The notes beneath the pieces were generated by a model. The model searched no databases. It saw only the letters and a list, made by a program, of their open reading frames with translations, and had not been told where the DNA came from. Below, one piece after another: positions 35,010 to 48,039 of a stretch of 64,000 nucleotides of DNA (its first letter is position 1; the number at the start of each line of letters is the position of its first letter). The stretch is taken from NCBI GenBank assembly GCA_026018925.1, contig JAKSZU010000003.1, positions 188,515,639 to 188,579,638 on the forward strand. Direction: 5' to 3'. Position numbers and translations under genes: made by a program. The stretch is from Tupaia tana. Taxonomy: Eukaryota; Chordata; Mammalia; Scandentia; Tupaiidae.

Positions 35010-35462
35010 CAGTTTTACACAAGCCTAGAGGAAGTACATACATACCCAAGAGAGAAAGTGAGAGAGAGAGAGTATCTTCTAACGGGACCTGGTCATGCCA
35101 TAATCCTTTTGCCTCCTATTCTCTATCCTGCCAGGATCTTGGGCATGTATGCATACCTGGCATACTTCTTTTCTGGAATTGTTATTTTTTTATTAACTTT
35201 ATTTATTTACTTATTTAAACTTGGACGGGGGCGGGGCAGGAGAAAGAGAGAGAGAGAAAGAGATAAGTGAGAAAGCAAGCCACCAGGTCCAGGACTCGAA
35301 CCATGGTAAGCCAAGTGGGAGTCCAGCACCCTTAACTACCATGCCACCTGCCAACCCTAGCATATTTCTCAAGCCACTAGGTCCAGGACTTGAACCCTTG
35401 TGAGTCACATGGGCCCCAGATTCCTCAGCACAGTGTTTAACTGCTGCGCTACAGGGCTGGCC
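35010..35462 (-). mobile_element. Older tRNA-derived SINE split by a short-form SINE
   Basis: The 3' body (35010-35169) and head (35360-35462, reading ggggccagccctgtagcgca on the minus strand) are separated by 190 bp. The head preserves B box gggttcaagtcctggacc. 34737-35009 has no feature. Confidence 0.7.
35170..35359 (-). mobile_element. tRNA-derived SINE, short form, nested
   Basis: Head agggttggcaggtggcatgg on the minus strand, then a ctctctctctttctcc tract without the long body. TSDs gcatacttct (35160-35169) and gcatatttct (35360-35369) differ at one base. Confidence 0.85.
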
Positions 35463-36689
35463 CCAAGTCTCTTGTCTGTCACTATTGAGGTGCTACTAAA
35501 CTTTTAACATCTTCAATAACATTTTACACTTGTATCAGATTTCCCTTTACTGAAACATACCTATATCCATTATTTCATTGAATTTTCAAAGTGATCCTGT
35601 AAGCAATACTCAGAAGGGTAAAATATATATAAAGTCTGTTTTTATTTTTTTTGCATTTTTCAGGCAAAGAAACAGGGAGAGTTATACTGTTTAGCACCTC
35701 CTCCACCCTGGCAGGGTGCACTGGGCTGGATTTCACTGGGTTGGATGAGGTCAGAGCCGGCTCTGAATTAGCCTACTGCACTGGATTCCTGAGTGTTGAC
35801 TCAACCACAAACTCCACAAGGGCAGAGGGCTAAATGTGCTAGAGCAAGTTACAGATGAGGTGCCCACTGTGCATGATTGGGTGAGAAGCTCCAGCCTCTG
35901 CCCTCAGGGTGCAGTATCTAATTCATCAGGAGTAGGAGTAGGGCCGATATTTGAAAGACTTGGAAACAAGTGAGAAAGCACACTGGCACTATTTTGTAAG
36001 TATAAACGTTTTTACTTTTGTACATTACTTTATTCCTGAATAAGGCATGATACAATGAGTTTATGGTCAAATAACCAGGAAAAGGCAATGTTTAGGCAAA
36101 AGGAAGGGATCAGTATGTTAGGAAAGAATACAAATCAGAGACCAGAAACACTTTACTAACTAAATAAAGGCTGCTGCAAGGTATTGGTAGAGAGGGGTGG
36201 GGACTAAAATGTTCAAAGGGCCCGAAAGGTCAATTCCAGAAGTAAGGTGAGAAATTCAGGGATGTTTATAGAGAGGGTGAGGGGTATAAGTTCTGAGTCA
36301 CCCAGCACAGCCTAGAGTTTGCCTGTTTTCTGAGTCACCGTGAATAGTGCCACTCTTCATTCTCAGCCTTGTTCTTTCTTGGAGGATGAACTATGTAATC
36401 ACTCTAGTTCTCAAAATCCACAAGATGTACTTAATTGCCAGATAACACCTCTCCAGTCAAGTTGTCTACACTGGCTTCTAAGCTCATGTAACCTCTCCAA
36501 GGGGCTACATTCCAAACCCAGATGGTGAGTGGGAACAATCTTCCACTCCTCATTTCTGGGGCTACACTGGCTCCTGAGACTGCAGAAAAAAAGTAGGATG
36601 AGAAAGAGGTGGAAGGAGAGAGAGATGACTGAGATTTGAGGGGTGGAGCCCTCTGAGCAACAGTGAGGATGAGTTAAATGCAGACCGTT
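35463..36689. other. Intron, mostly unrecognised
   Basis: A weak antisense MIR trace lies near 35570-35625 (attatttcattgaattttca, gatcctgtaagcaatactc). No exon found. Confidence 0.4.
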
Positions 36690-36880
36690 CTCACTGCAGA
36701 CAGGCCAGAGGTGAATGGACCTTAAGTCCAGCGAGACCTGGTTTCTGCTCCCAGATATCCAGTCTTTTGCTGGGTCTCTTAAGTGAGAGATATAATATCT
36801 ACCATTCAGAGTTTGTATAACATTTAGAATACCAACATCATTAAGTATCAGACACATAGCAGGCATTCAGTAATGTTAAC
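36690..36880 (+). repeat. MIR
   Basis: Landmarks are agagatataatatctaccat, agagtttgtataacatttag and cagacacatagcaggcattc, the MIR 3' half order. Confidence 0.6.
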
Positions 36881-37175
36881 TGCTATCAGAATAATGATAT
36901 TTACCTAAGAGGAACGTTCTCAAAGCCAAGTCACCTAAACTAAGGGACTCATCAGGTTTTAGCCTCTACCCTGAAATGTCATGACCTAGGTCACCTTCAG
37001 ATAGACACAGGAAATCATAGGTGCATTCTGGGGATAACAATTATGGCAGGCCAAGGGACATGGCTATAGCTGCCATGTTAACAGCACCCACTATATATCC
37101 TCCCCACCCCACCTTATCCTCCCTCAAGGAAATAGGTATTTTATTTAAGAACATTATAAAATTATACAGAAAACA

Positions 37176-37488
37176 ATTTTTTGGGGGGGTCAGAGGGGAC
37201 GTACGCTTGCCAGAGAAAAAAAGAAAAAATGAGAAAGTACCCTCATGAGGCATGGTCATGCCGTATTCCCATCTCCTTCATTCATCCCTCCTTTCAGGTT
37301 TTAGGCACACACACGTGTGCGCCTGGGACTGAAACTGTGGTTGACTATGTGGGAATCCAGTGACATAACCATTACACCATTTGCAGGTCCTAAGCAATGT
37401 GTTTAAGCTGCTGGGTTTGAGGCTTGAACCTCACAGTTGGCCATGTGGGATCCAGCCACCTTAGCTACCATGCCACAGGCTGGCTCAG
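37176..37488 (-). mobile_element. tRNA-derived SINE dimer
   Basis: On the minus strand an 80-90-bp tRNA-like head (starting gagccagcctgtggcatggt at 37488) is followed immediately by a full long-form unit whose own head begins ggacctgcaaatggtgtaat near 37390. Only the second unit has the body and tail. Confidence 0.75.
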
Positions 37489-40044
37489 GGAAAAATTTTT
37501 AAAGGGATATATAAAAATTATTGATGGAAGTCAAAGATTTTTTTTCCTGGCCAAAGGAGATTACTGTGCCCATGCCATTGGAGCACTACCCAAGGAACTC
37601 ACAAGAGTCCAAGCACCAATAGAGTTCAAAGGCAACCACTAGAAATCTTGATGCTGTACCAGGCTCTGTTCTCCATACTCAAGATTCAACATCATAGCCC
37701 TAGCAGGTGATTGGCAAAGCCCTGATTGATTACAGCCTGGAAGTGTGTGTGTTGCTTGGCAAAGCTATAGCTCTATCTCTGCCCCTTTCAATAAGAACAA
37801 GACCTGGAAAAGGCTATGAGTTGGGAAAGTCTTAGAATCAGGAAGGAGATTCCTTAACACCAACAGAAAAACCCTGAGCCCCCCAAAACCAAAGAGAAAG
37901 TGCTTCATAACTCACGTTAAATAGGACCTAGGGATATTTAACTCTTAAGAAATAATAGAGATTATGTAAAAAGAGGTGGGTGCAGAGGCTGCAGGCCTCT
38001 GGCCTTGGAGTAAGGTCAGAAAAACCTGGCTTCATTTTCTGAACATCTCCATCATGGCCACGTGGGGGCACACGAGTCAATGCCTTGGATCTGGGACCTC
38101 CCACTGGCTTCCTCTCCATAAAGAAAGGCTTTGGAGGAAGGAGGAGGAGGAGGGTAGGGGTAGAGGAGCTACTGAATGATTCGTTGCTTGGCCTACTGCC
38201 ACCAAAGCAGTGACTCATTCAGATTGTCCTCAGTGTTGCAAAACTGTGTGGGTGCTGGCCCAAAGGCTTCCCCTTACTTTCTAAGCATATCCACAGCACT
38301 GCCTGGGGTGTGGGTCACTGAGTTATTATAACATGGTTGAAAGCAAGGAGAGGGAGAAAGGGATAAATGAACACATTTCAAAATAAAATAACCTCCTGAC
38401 CTGGTATGAGGGGAGCAAATGAATAAATGCAAAGGCAAGTCTTAGAGGACAACAAGTTGGGGGACCCCCTTGTCCATCATGGGCCACTGTGATGTACTTG
38501 GCATGAACTTCATGCTGGCCCTCAAGCCTGCCCTCCCTGGGTGAGGACTTTGACCTTGGATTCAGGACAGCAGGCTGATTCCTGAACAGCCCTGGGCTCT
38601 CTCTCATCCAAAGGTCTCCCAGGCCTATAGGCAGATGCCTTTATGTATGGGATCCCAGGGGACTGTCCAGGGGCCAAACCTGAGCACACCAGGCACCAGG
38701 CACTCCAGGTACTCTAAGTGCTCCCGATGCTCCAGGGCTCCAGGCACAGGCAGCCCACTTCAAAGAACCTGAGGGATCCAAATGTACACTGACTCAGCAG
38801 GTAAATTAGCATAAGAGTATTTAAGTCACCAACTTCTTCGCTGAAGAATTCAGCTATGCTCAATTTTCCATGAAGATTTTAGAGAAAAATTCTTATGTTG
38901 TTTATAAATATGGAGTAGAATACAAATTTTGAAGCGTAATTATTATTTTAGATATAACAGTGCTTCAAAGTAGTTCTTAGCTGGAGGCTACCTCTGGGAA
39001 TTCACTCCCCTCTGGCCCTCTTATCTGTAGTGAGGGGAACAGCATTGGTTAATAAAAAGTACATTAAAGCAGAGAATCATAGAAAAAAATAAAGACATGT
39101 ATACTTTAAATATTTTCACAGATAATATACATTTAAACAAATATTTATCTGAAAACAAATATGAATATTCACTTTCCAATAACAAAATGCCAAGAGTCTT
39201 CAAAGTATGGTCCCCATTTTGAGTTCTACATTGTTTCTCATAAATGCTGGATTATCTATAATTTCTAATTTCAGTTTCTTTCTAGTATAGGACAAAATTT
39301 AAAAATACTTATAAAGCAATCTGAATTCAGAATCTCTTTAGAACATTATTATTATTTGCACTTCCAACATCTTTTCTTCTCTCACATATAATTCAACAGT
39401 AATTTTACTAGCACCTCATCTTTGACTCTTCTCATCACTGCCAAATTAACATCCATAGAAACTTTTTCTTTTCACACTCATTTGTTTAAATAAGATTTAA
39501 TCAAATTTACATAATTACAGGAAGAATAATAAACAAATGACTTCAGATAAATGTCCAACTACAATGATTAGGACTGGTTGCTCCACTATAGCCCAGAAAT
39601 TCCAAGTGTGCCCTGAGCCTGGGTCAGAGGGAATGAGAGGCAGAGTTAAACTAGCAAGTAGTTAAAATGAAAGTCTGTTATGAAAAGACCTCCCAAACTT
39701 CAGTGGTAAAGTCTGAAAAGTCAGACTCAACATTCATACTATGGCCAAATCCATTAGATATAATACACATGCAACTCTTCAGAAAAACAAACATGACACA
39801 TGAAGCAGGGAGCACCTTTACCCACATGTGCTTCCACCCATCTCTGCACCATGTGACACTGACCAAGGTTACATGGTTTTAAATCCTATGTTTGTTCTAC
39901 ATGCAGCCACATTCCCTTAAAACCCAAAAACTACTCCAGATTGGAAAGGTAGTCACATCAGGTAAAAGGTAAAATGATAAAGATTTAGGAAGAAATCATA
40001 GGTGAATATCTTTATAACCTTCAGGTAGCCAACACTTTCTTAAA
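37489..40044. other. Intron, mostly unique sequence
   Basis: There are about 2.5 kb without a named element. A purine-rich run (gaaggaggaggaggaggg) lies near 38138. No exon recognised. Confidence 0.45.
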
Positions 40045-40123
40045 TATTAGCTCGTTGGGAAATCATGACTTATTTTTGTTTCTCTATGCAAAAACGTGTC
40101 ATGACTTTCCTTTCAACCCGATA
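40045..40123 (+). mobile_element. Mariner-type MITE
   Basis: It runs ttagctcgttgggaaatcat, ctatgcaaaaacgtgtcatg, actttcctttcaacccgata. The loop is enlarged by a few T. TA flanks. Confidence 0.7.
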
Positions 40124-40329
40124 AAACACAAGAAATGCAAACCGTAGGGGAAAAAAGATAAAAAGGACCACATGCTCTTGGAACTTCTGGTCATCAAATA
40201 TGTCCAAAAAGAGTGACAGGCAAGCCACAGTCTAGAAGAAGCTACTTGTAATTCACATATTGAATGAGACTCATATCCAGACTCTACAGAGACCTCCTAC
40301 AAATCAGTAAGAAAAAGGCAGACAATCTA

Positions 40330-41545
40330 CTAGAAAAACAGGCAAAAGACTTGAGCAGGCACTAAGAGAGGATATTCAAGTAACCAATACACATACAAAT
40401 AGTTGTTAAGAAGAATGCAAAGTCATCAGGGAAAGCAAACTAAAATCAGAATAAAATCAAAGAATAATGTATAAAAAGAATATGGTATATACATAAAACA
40501 GAATATCATTCGGCCTCAGGAAAGGGAAGAAATTCTGACACATACAACAATGTGGATGAGCCTTGAAGACTTATGGTACGTGAAATACACCAGTTATAAG
40601 AAGATAAATGATTCTACATACATGAGATGCCTAGAGTAGTCAAATGTATAGAGACAAAGTAGAACGATGGTTGTTGTCAAAGGGCTATGGGAAGGGGACT
40701 AGAGAGAGTTAGTGTTTACTGCATATTAAATTTCAATTTGGGAAGATGAAATTCTGGAGCTGGATGGTGGTGCTGGTTACCTAATAATGTGAATGTAATA
40801 AATTCCACTAAACTACATACTTAAAAGGGGTTAAAATGGTAAACATCATGTATATTTTTACCATAATAAAAAAAAAAGAGGGGAAAAAATGAAATACGCC
40901 CACCAGAATAGCTAAAAATGGAAAAGTACAATACCAACTTTGGCAGGGTTGTGGAGCAACTGGAACTCTCAGACACTGTAGGTGGGAGTGTTAATCTGCA
41001 CAGTCATTCTGGAACACAGACTGTATCAACTGTAGCTGAATAGCCACCACCTTATAACTCAGCAATCCTATTCCCTGGTATGCACTAGCACCAATATATA
41101 CATTTGTTCATCAAAAGACCTAAACTAAAATGTTCATAGTCACATTATTTTTACTATTCCTAAACTGGAAATAAAAATGTAAGGCTATATTCCTACCATG
41201 GACTACTCTAAAGATTTGAAAATGAAAAAAATTGCACCCAACAAAATGGAGGAATCACAGAAACATCAAATGAAAGCAACCAGGACCAAAAACATATACT
41301 AAATGCATCTGGTCAAAGTTCAAAACCAAATTAAACTATTCTATGTTTTTTGACAGCAAGAAGGTGGGAGGAGAAAGAGACTGGAAGGTACCTAGAGGCC
41401 ACCAATCAGGTTCTGTTTCCCACATGGACGTGCATCACAAGGCATCTTTATGTTCTGAAGTTTCAGTGAACTGTACACTTATGAGTTATGTGTCTTTTCT
41501 GTGTCTATGCTGCTTTAATGAAAAAGTTAACAGTTACTCAGATGC
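40330..41545 (+). repeat. Old L1 3' ends, two joined pieces
   Basis: First piece, to about 40870: aggcaaaagacttgagcagg, tgtggatgagccttgaagac, agaacgatggttgttgtcaa and ggagctggatggtggtgctg, then aaaaaaaaaa. Second piece, 40880-41545: ccaccagaatagctaaaaat, tggcagggttgtggagcaac, and a distinct end with actgtacacttatgagttat. Both are sense-strand L1, of different ages. Confidence 0.75.
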
Positions 41546-41759
41546 AGCATGGCATTCAATAAAATATTCAATTGTGGAATATTTAGGACAGAGTGTGGGG
41601 ATGTTAAACCCTAGTAGAACAATGGAGAAGCAACATAACATGAGGCTTCAACTGGAGTGTAATTCACCATCAGGGAGTAGTTTAGGCATGTGGAAATTTA
41701 GGTCAATGAGCTGATAACACTAAGAGGTGTTGTTAGAGCATTTACCACCTTTGTCATTC

Positions 41760-41920
41760 ATCTTGCCATATAATCACATGGAATCTTGTTTTGTCATTTA
41801 AGTGTCTGATGAGTCTTCAGCTTAAATTTTAGCTCTTTGAAAGCAAGGACTCTAGGTGATTTTTTTAGCATAAATAACAACACCTACCACAGAGTCAGGC
41901 ATGTCATAAATAACAAAACC
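41760..41920 (+). repeat. L2 3' fragment
   Basis: agctctttgaaagcaaggac and taccacagagtcaggcatgt follow the L2 3' end order. Confidence 0.6.
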
Positions 41921-42039
41921 ACTCATTTAACATACCATAATACTAGATCATATGGCAATAATGTAAATAAAATGTATTATCAGAAATGCAAGGACTTATT
42001 AAATATCAATCAGGGGCAGCTTTATTATAAACAAAGAGT

Positions 42040-42175
42040 TTGGGCTTCGAAGCATAACAGATCTTGGGCAAGCTAATACAATATCCCTGGCTTCTGCGTT
42101 GCAACCTCAAAGTGGAGACAGTAGTGATGTCATAGTGTTGGTATTGGGATGAAATATATTATGAGATTTATAATG
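42040..42175 (+). repeat. MIR fragment
   Basis: The phrase gtttgggcttcgaagcataa, with gatcttgggcaagctaatac, matches the MIR core. 42176-43119 has no further element. Confidence 0.5.
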
Positions 42176-43119
42176 GGGACTCAGAAGGGAAATGGGGAAT
42201 CAGAGACACAAGTATGTGTCTAGTGGCACCCAGGCAAGTATGACAGATTGCTTTCTCCTAAACCCCATGTCAATCTGACCCTGAGCAGAGGAGAGGGCAG
42301 GAGGAGGAATATGAATACCTCTCCACGCTTCATTGCCTCGAATATTCCTCAAACCAGTTCTTAGGGAGATTGCACATGGAGCCTTTCATATCTGCCACCT
42401 GGAATCACTTCTACAACCACAAATTTTCGAACTCAAACGAACAAGTGGAATCTAGGTACAATAAATCAAGCAAACGATGGTGATCCGTTCCCAACCGTGA
42501 CGAGGCAGAGTTCATTATGAGTAACTGCAACTACTATACCCTCCACAGACAAAATACAGGCATTCAAATAAGATAGCAGGAGCAGCCTTCCTTGGAGATG
42601 TCTGTAGTTGAAGAACTACTCTGCATCATGGATCAACTAGGGAGGGAGAGCATGGTATTCGGTAAGGGTTGGATTCTGAAGACACACCCTGTGTTTGTAA
42701 GATTTATTGAGTATATAACATGAGCCACCTAGCACTGTCCTGGATCTGTCAGTAACTATCCAGGTAAATTTAGTTAAAATGTTTCAATATCCTAAGGCTA
42801 TCATTTCTTCATTTTTAATATAAGAGAAATAGAGATGGCCTGGTACTACTTATCAACCTATGATTCTCTAACGATGTGCTTTCCAAATACTAAAGTTAAC
42901 CTTCTTCTATTTCTAGTTTACTCCATGATATCTTGTTCTGCTCTTTAGAGTCCTCCCGTCCTCATTTATGGGATGTCACACAGAACAGTAATCAGGTGAC
43001 AGATGAGCTCGATGGAAGTGTCATTTCACTGCCACAAGAGACCAGCATCAGACTTGAATAATAAAGAGTAGAGTTCACCTCTCATACTATATTTTTCAGA
43101 AGCCATTAACATGCCACCT

Positions 43120-43270
43120 TAGATTTGTCTACTCATTCATTCATTGAATAATTCATGTATTCAACAAGCACGTATTTGGTGCCAACTTGGCCCAGGCACT
43201 ATGCTTGGCAGTGGGGCAATAAGTCAGCAGATTAGACCAAAGCCTTGCCCTTAGGGTACTCACATTCTAT
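43120..43270 (-). repeat. L2 3' end, antisense
   Basis: The phrase tcattcattcattgaataat, then acgtatttggtgccaacttg, cccaggcactatgcttggca and agggtactcacattctatag, is a textbook antisense L2 end. Confidence 0.75.
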
Positions 43271-43309
43271 AGGAAATATAGACACTAACCATGAGTCCTA
43301 CTCAATATG

Positions 43310-44425
43310 GCACTATAACGAAGGGCAGAGCATGTTGCAGGCAGAGGAGAACAAGCCAGGAGAAAAAGGGGAAAAACACCAAGGAAGAAGAGATGACAGA
43401 ATAAGGTCCAGGGCAGGGGGAGCAGATGGAGATGGAACAGAACAAAAACAGTCATCCCTGCAGTTCTTAGAAAGATCCCTAGTGTTAACCCGTTTTCAGG
43501 GCAAAAAGAACCCTTTGATAATTTAAATTTTCTAGGTGGCTTTGGAATAAGCCATTAGTGGGAGCTTTATTTAGCATCTTAGTACCTGGCCCCGCCTACC
43601 TAGACACTGCCTCCTCCTGCCCTAAAAGGGCAACAGCTCTCTGCAGCTTTCCTTGGATGCTCCCTTAGTCTTGATTTTATGCTGTCTAAAGTCAGTCCTG
43701 CAGCGGGGGAGGAGGAATGGGGGAGTAGGAATAGAACATGGTTAAAAAACACAAAATGAAGAATACGCAGAAGAGTACAGTTGTTTATATATGGGCATCT
43801 TCCGCTGGGAGGAACTGCTCCCCTATTGCTCTTTGGTGTCTCAGGCTAAGACTAAAGCACAACTCATTTTTCACTTTTCCATTCCAATTAGCTGCATATT
43901 TTTAGCACGTGTTATATAAGGCTCATCTGCCCAAATCCGTTGGCTTGGGGCCTTTCTTCCCTTTCATTTCACTGGTGGATTGACCCGCGTGGTAGGATGA
44001 CGAGCAGATCATGACAAGTCTGTAAATAGCCTGCCCGAGGAGGGGTGGATGGGAAGAGAGCTCTCGAGATGAAGTGAGGGTTTGTATTTGGCATGCCAGT
44101 GCTAAATCCATCCCTTCTAAAAGGGGAAAGCAGAAAGAACGCACAATTCCAAATCAAACTGCAGCACAGTAGGAAAAGGTTGCTCCGCCTACAACAAGCA
44201 CAGGATGACAAGAAGCACAACTCAGGCAAGTGGAGCTGAACACCAACAGAGAGGCCCCCAGACATCTACCTAGGTGGTCAGCCTCAGACATGACATGCTC
44301 CAGGGGCCCTGTAAGCTGCAGAATAAGCTAATCCTGGGTGTGCATGTACCATATGCATGGGTTGCAGGCCTTTCTAGGGGAAAAAAAAAAGTTGCCTATC
44401 TACATTGTTAGGAGGCGGCAAGAAA
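43310..44425. other. Intron, mostly unique sequence
   Basis: No repeat was recognised for about 1.1 kb. Mixed GC content with a TATA-like gttatataag at 43911-43920; no transcript evidence. Confidence 0.4.
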
Positions 44426-44429
44426 AAGC

Positions 44430-44640
44430 ATGATGTGGAATTGAGAAAACTCTGCCTTGGCTCCATCACTTTCTCAACGTTTGCCATTCTAGGGAAGACA
44501 TTTCACCTCTCTTGGGGTCAGCATCCTTGTAGTAAAAATACCTAATGCCATTTCTATAATCAGGGTTGTGGAAGGCCTAACATGGAACAATGAATGAGTC
44601 CAGAACAGTATAAAGTTCTCTTCAGACGTAAAGAATTGTT
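44430..44640 (+). repeat. MIR
   Basis: tctgccttggctccatcact, gaagacatttcacctctctt and tcagggttgtggaaggccta follow MIR order. Confidence 0.6.
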
Positions 44641-45354
44641 ATTTGTCTAAACAGTACCCATGACCACCTACCCCAAGTAAAAATTTGCAGTAGTCACTGG
44701 GGTTAAGTCATCTCTCCCAGAGGTCACAACATGGAATAAGTTTTTCTAGAACTAGTTACTTACAGAACCAGAGCCTGGAAAGGCTTGGAGGAAGGTGAGA
44801 GAGAGCTGCAGGAGTTGAGGGGTTTAGTGTTGGGACACTACTACCTTAGAGCCCCAAGAACACACAGAAGCCAGTTGCCCTTCTCCAAGCCCTACAAAGC
44901 CTGCAGACACTGAGACCTGGCAGTACCCTCCAGGCCCATTTGTCCTCTCCTGCCTCCTAGCCAGCCGAAGTTATGCAACAGGTAACAGTTGCCCCAAAAG
45001 GTACATTTCTGTAAGAAGCTGTGGATATCTCAAAGACTATCTGAAATCACTATGGAAAAAGTCATTTTATAGCTACAGAAAAATAAAGCTGTATGTCTCT
45101 TCAGCATACATCAGCAATTAGCAATTAAGTATTTACCTATTTAATGAGAAAGCAAATATTTAAATCCACTGCAAGAGAGTGTACCAGCTTTAAGAGACAG
45201 ATTTAATTCCCTGCTGATTTACAATTCAGGAGATAAAATCTTTTCTCCAACACCCTTCAGCCTGAGCTGCAGAACTAAACATATGCCAAGGCCAGCAGTT
45301 ACAGACTGGTACTTCACATGATTAGTCCTAGTTAGGCACTGATACTACAGAAAA

Positions 45355-45580
45355 TTATGGCCTTTGTGGTCAGACAGACCAAGACTCATGGGCTTTATTA
45401 TATGACCTTGAGGGATGTACTTATTCTGTTTATGTATCATTTTTCAACTGTATAAAACTGAGATAACACCTGCTTCACAAGGAAGTGGTAAGGATTAAAT
45501 TAGATGATGTGCATAAAAGTGCTTAGCACAGAGTCTAGAATGTTGAGAGGAAGGTCAATAAATATTAGCTTTCCTTTATA
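45355..45580 (+). repeat. MIR
   Basis: tttgtggtcagacagaccaa, tatatgaccttgagggatgt, ggattaaattagatgatgtg and agtgcttagcacagagtcta; one of the better preserved MIRs here. 44641-45354 is featureless. Confidence 0.8.
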
Positions 45581-45882
45581 TTTCAATTTCAGGGAAATCC
45601 AACTGAAACTGTTAATCCACAAACCATATCTTTACTTTTTAATCTTTCTTTTCTCTGCCAACACCATCCCACATATGCTCACACATGCACATATGTATGT
45701 CCTACATCTCTCACTATCTTGTGTCCTACTGTTCAACAACTTCTAAACTCAAATTCTCTTCTCAGAAATTCCTTTTGGTGCTTTTAGTTCAAAGGAGCCC
45801 TTCTGTCTGAACACTCCCAGTCATGACTGTCCGTGTGACTTACTTAATACTCATTGGTAAGTGACACAATGGCGGTTGGGGG

Positions 45883-46105
45883 TCAGCCCTGTAGACTAGT
45901 GGTTAAGGGAGCCAGTTCCCACATGGCCAATCATAGTTCAAAGTTCAGCCCCAAAGGCTTGATTAACACACTGGGTGCATATGTGTGCATACCTAAAACC
46001 CTAACGAGATTGAAAAATGGCAGAAAAGGGACTGTGGCATGATCATGCCTCATTGTGGGGTGCCTTTTACCTCTCTGGTGAATGTACATGCCCTCTGGCA
46101 ATAAA
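45883..46105 (+). mobile_element. Older tRNA-derived SINE relative
   Basis: It starts gtcagccctgtagactagtg, B box region agttcaaagttcagc, body acctaaaaccctaacgagat, end cctctctggtgaatgtacat. Old subfamily with the ggccagccctgtag-type start. Confidence 0.65.
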
Positions 46106-46289
46106 AAGACAGTAGTTAGATTAAGAAAAAAAAAAGGCTTATAAATCCTTCTGAATCTCAGCCTGCATTTTTTTTTCAATTGGGGATAATATTTTCTCTG
46201 TCTACCTCAGTTTTGCTTTAGGATCAAATATTATCTATATAGAAGAGCTGTATAATCTTTCAGTATTATATTAAAGTGCAAGGTTTCCT

Positions 46290-46387
46290 CTTCACCACCA
46301 CCACCATCACCACCACTGCTGCCACCACAGCAGCAACGATGACCACCACCACAGCACCCACCATGATCAGCACATCACCACTACCAT
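46290..46387. repeat. CAC-rich cryptic repeat
   Basis: Imperfect accaccacc and accatc units run for about 95 bp. There is no open frame of note. Confidence 0.8.
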
Positions 46388-47330
46388 AACGAAGGATCCT
46401 TAAGAAATGGGCACTCACATAGTACACCGACTTCACTAGTGCCTTCCTGACTTGCTATGTAATGGAAATTTATTGGTGACAGGATTTTATTGAAGAAAGT
46501 GGTTATGTATGGCAGTTTCCCTGAACAAAGAATAGATTCCTGCCTCTGCACACACCCCTCTCCCCCAACAGGGCCCTGGAGAAAGAAGAATTCAAAATTA
46601 GTCAGCCAAGTTTCCATGCATATCATTGCAAGACCCAGTAGTCAGCTGGTGAGCAGCAGACTGAAAATTCATGCCTGCCAACCTTGTCATTTCTCAAAAT
46701 TTTTGAGTTATTTATACCACACAAGTCTTTGAGATGCAAGTCCCCAGTTTCCTGAGATATAGATAGAAGAAACTAGCACAATATTCTCCTGGAATCTCCC
46801 AACCAAAAATGAATGGTACTGAGGCTTCTTCTGATATTCTGCCCAATTCTACTAGTCTCATTTCACTCACCTACGTTAGCATTGCCCCCACCACACACTG
46901 AAACCCACGCACAGTAACCTTGCACTTGGGTCAGGAAAGACTGCCCCAACATTCTGTTTGCTTTATGCAAAACCTACCCACTCTGCCCAGCACCATTTGC
47001 CCAGGCCCTCCTTAGTGTTCCCCAGATTCTCCTCATTAAGCCTACTCAAGAACCCTCGCTGCTTGGTCCTGGCTGATGTGAGCCCTCAGGCTGGCTTCTT
47101 GGTCCCCTTGTACTCAGAACTATCCACATCCTAGCTGACCGATAAGTCTGGAGACACCAAGAGCTCTGCTGGTTTCTACAAGCCCAGGCCTGGTTTTGGT
47201 AACCCACCCATGCCCTTCACCTTATCTGCTCTCAATCCAAGCTCTGCATTGAGCCTCACTTCTTCCACAAGTCAGTTTCTGTGGAACTCTTTGCTGTCAC
47301 CATTGTAAACATACTTTCCTCAGCATCGTG
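46388..47330. other. Intron with no recognised element
   Basis: Pyrimidine-rich stretch; possibly decayed L2 but no confident landmark. Confidence 0.35.
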
Positions 47331-47334
47331 TAGG

Positions 47335-47530
47335 CCAGTAGTATAACAACAGCATCTCTAATATTTACTGAGCACATGCTATTGCTAAGCACTCTTCCAT
47401 ATACTTGATGTGTGTTGACCCCTTCCAGTATCACAACTTGATAAGGTAGAGGGGTAAGTTTCTCCCAACTAGTTAAATAACTAGTCTATGGTGCTATTTC
47501 TTAAGTGACAGAGCCTGGATGTGTGCCAGT
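47335..47530 (-). repeat. MIR, antisense
   Basis: tatttactgagcacatgcta, aacttgataaggtagagggg and aagtgacagagcctggatgt in reverse MIR order. Confidence 0.7.
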
Positions 47531-48039
47531 TGAGCAAAGAGCCTGTACTCCCAACCTCCCTGCTATCCTGCCTCCATGGAAGCTTTCGCACAGGGAGGAA
47601 TGCTTCCTTTGACTATCCCAACAACCATTGTTTTCTTAATGTCTCCTCTGCCTTCAGTCCACTTTCCTATTCAAAAACAAACAGCCTGGGAAAGACAGCC
47701 TCAAAAATGACATAGGATTTTTTTCTTCTGGCAATGGATGTGTTTGGTTTACCTCCCTCAAACAAAAATATGTCTCTTTCCCTTTGTTACAAAGATTAAA
47801 AAACAAATTACTTAGAAACTCAACAGGCAGGCCAGGAACAAATGCTAACTCCATTGCCCATTCCCCACCCACAAGGAAAGGTTCCTGTGAATATTCTGGA
47901 AAGACTTAAGTCAAAAGGAGGGAAAAGAAATAATATGGCTCAGTGGGTTGGGTCAAGGCCTGCATGGGGGAGTGCTCATTTGTTCTTACTATTTCCAAGG
48001 AGACTAGGACACAGCACACTCATGTTTAAATGTTGATTT

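Noticed and set aside
36411-36866. 151-codon open frame on the minus strand
   Set aside because: It runs through a MIR and unique intron, with no recognisable domain and no matching splice sites.
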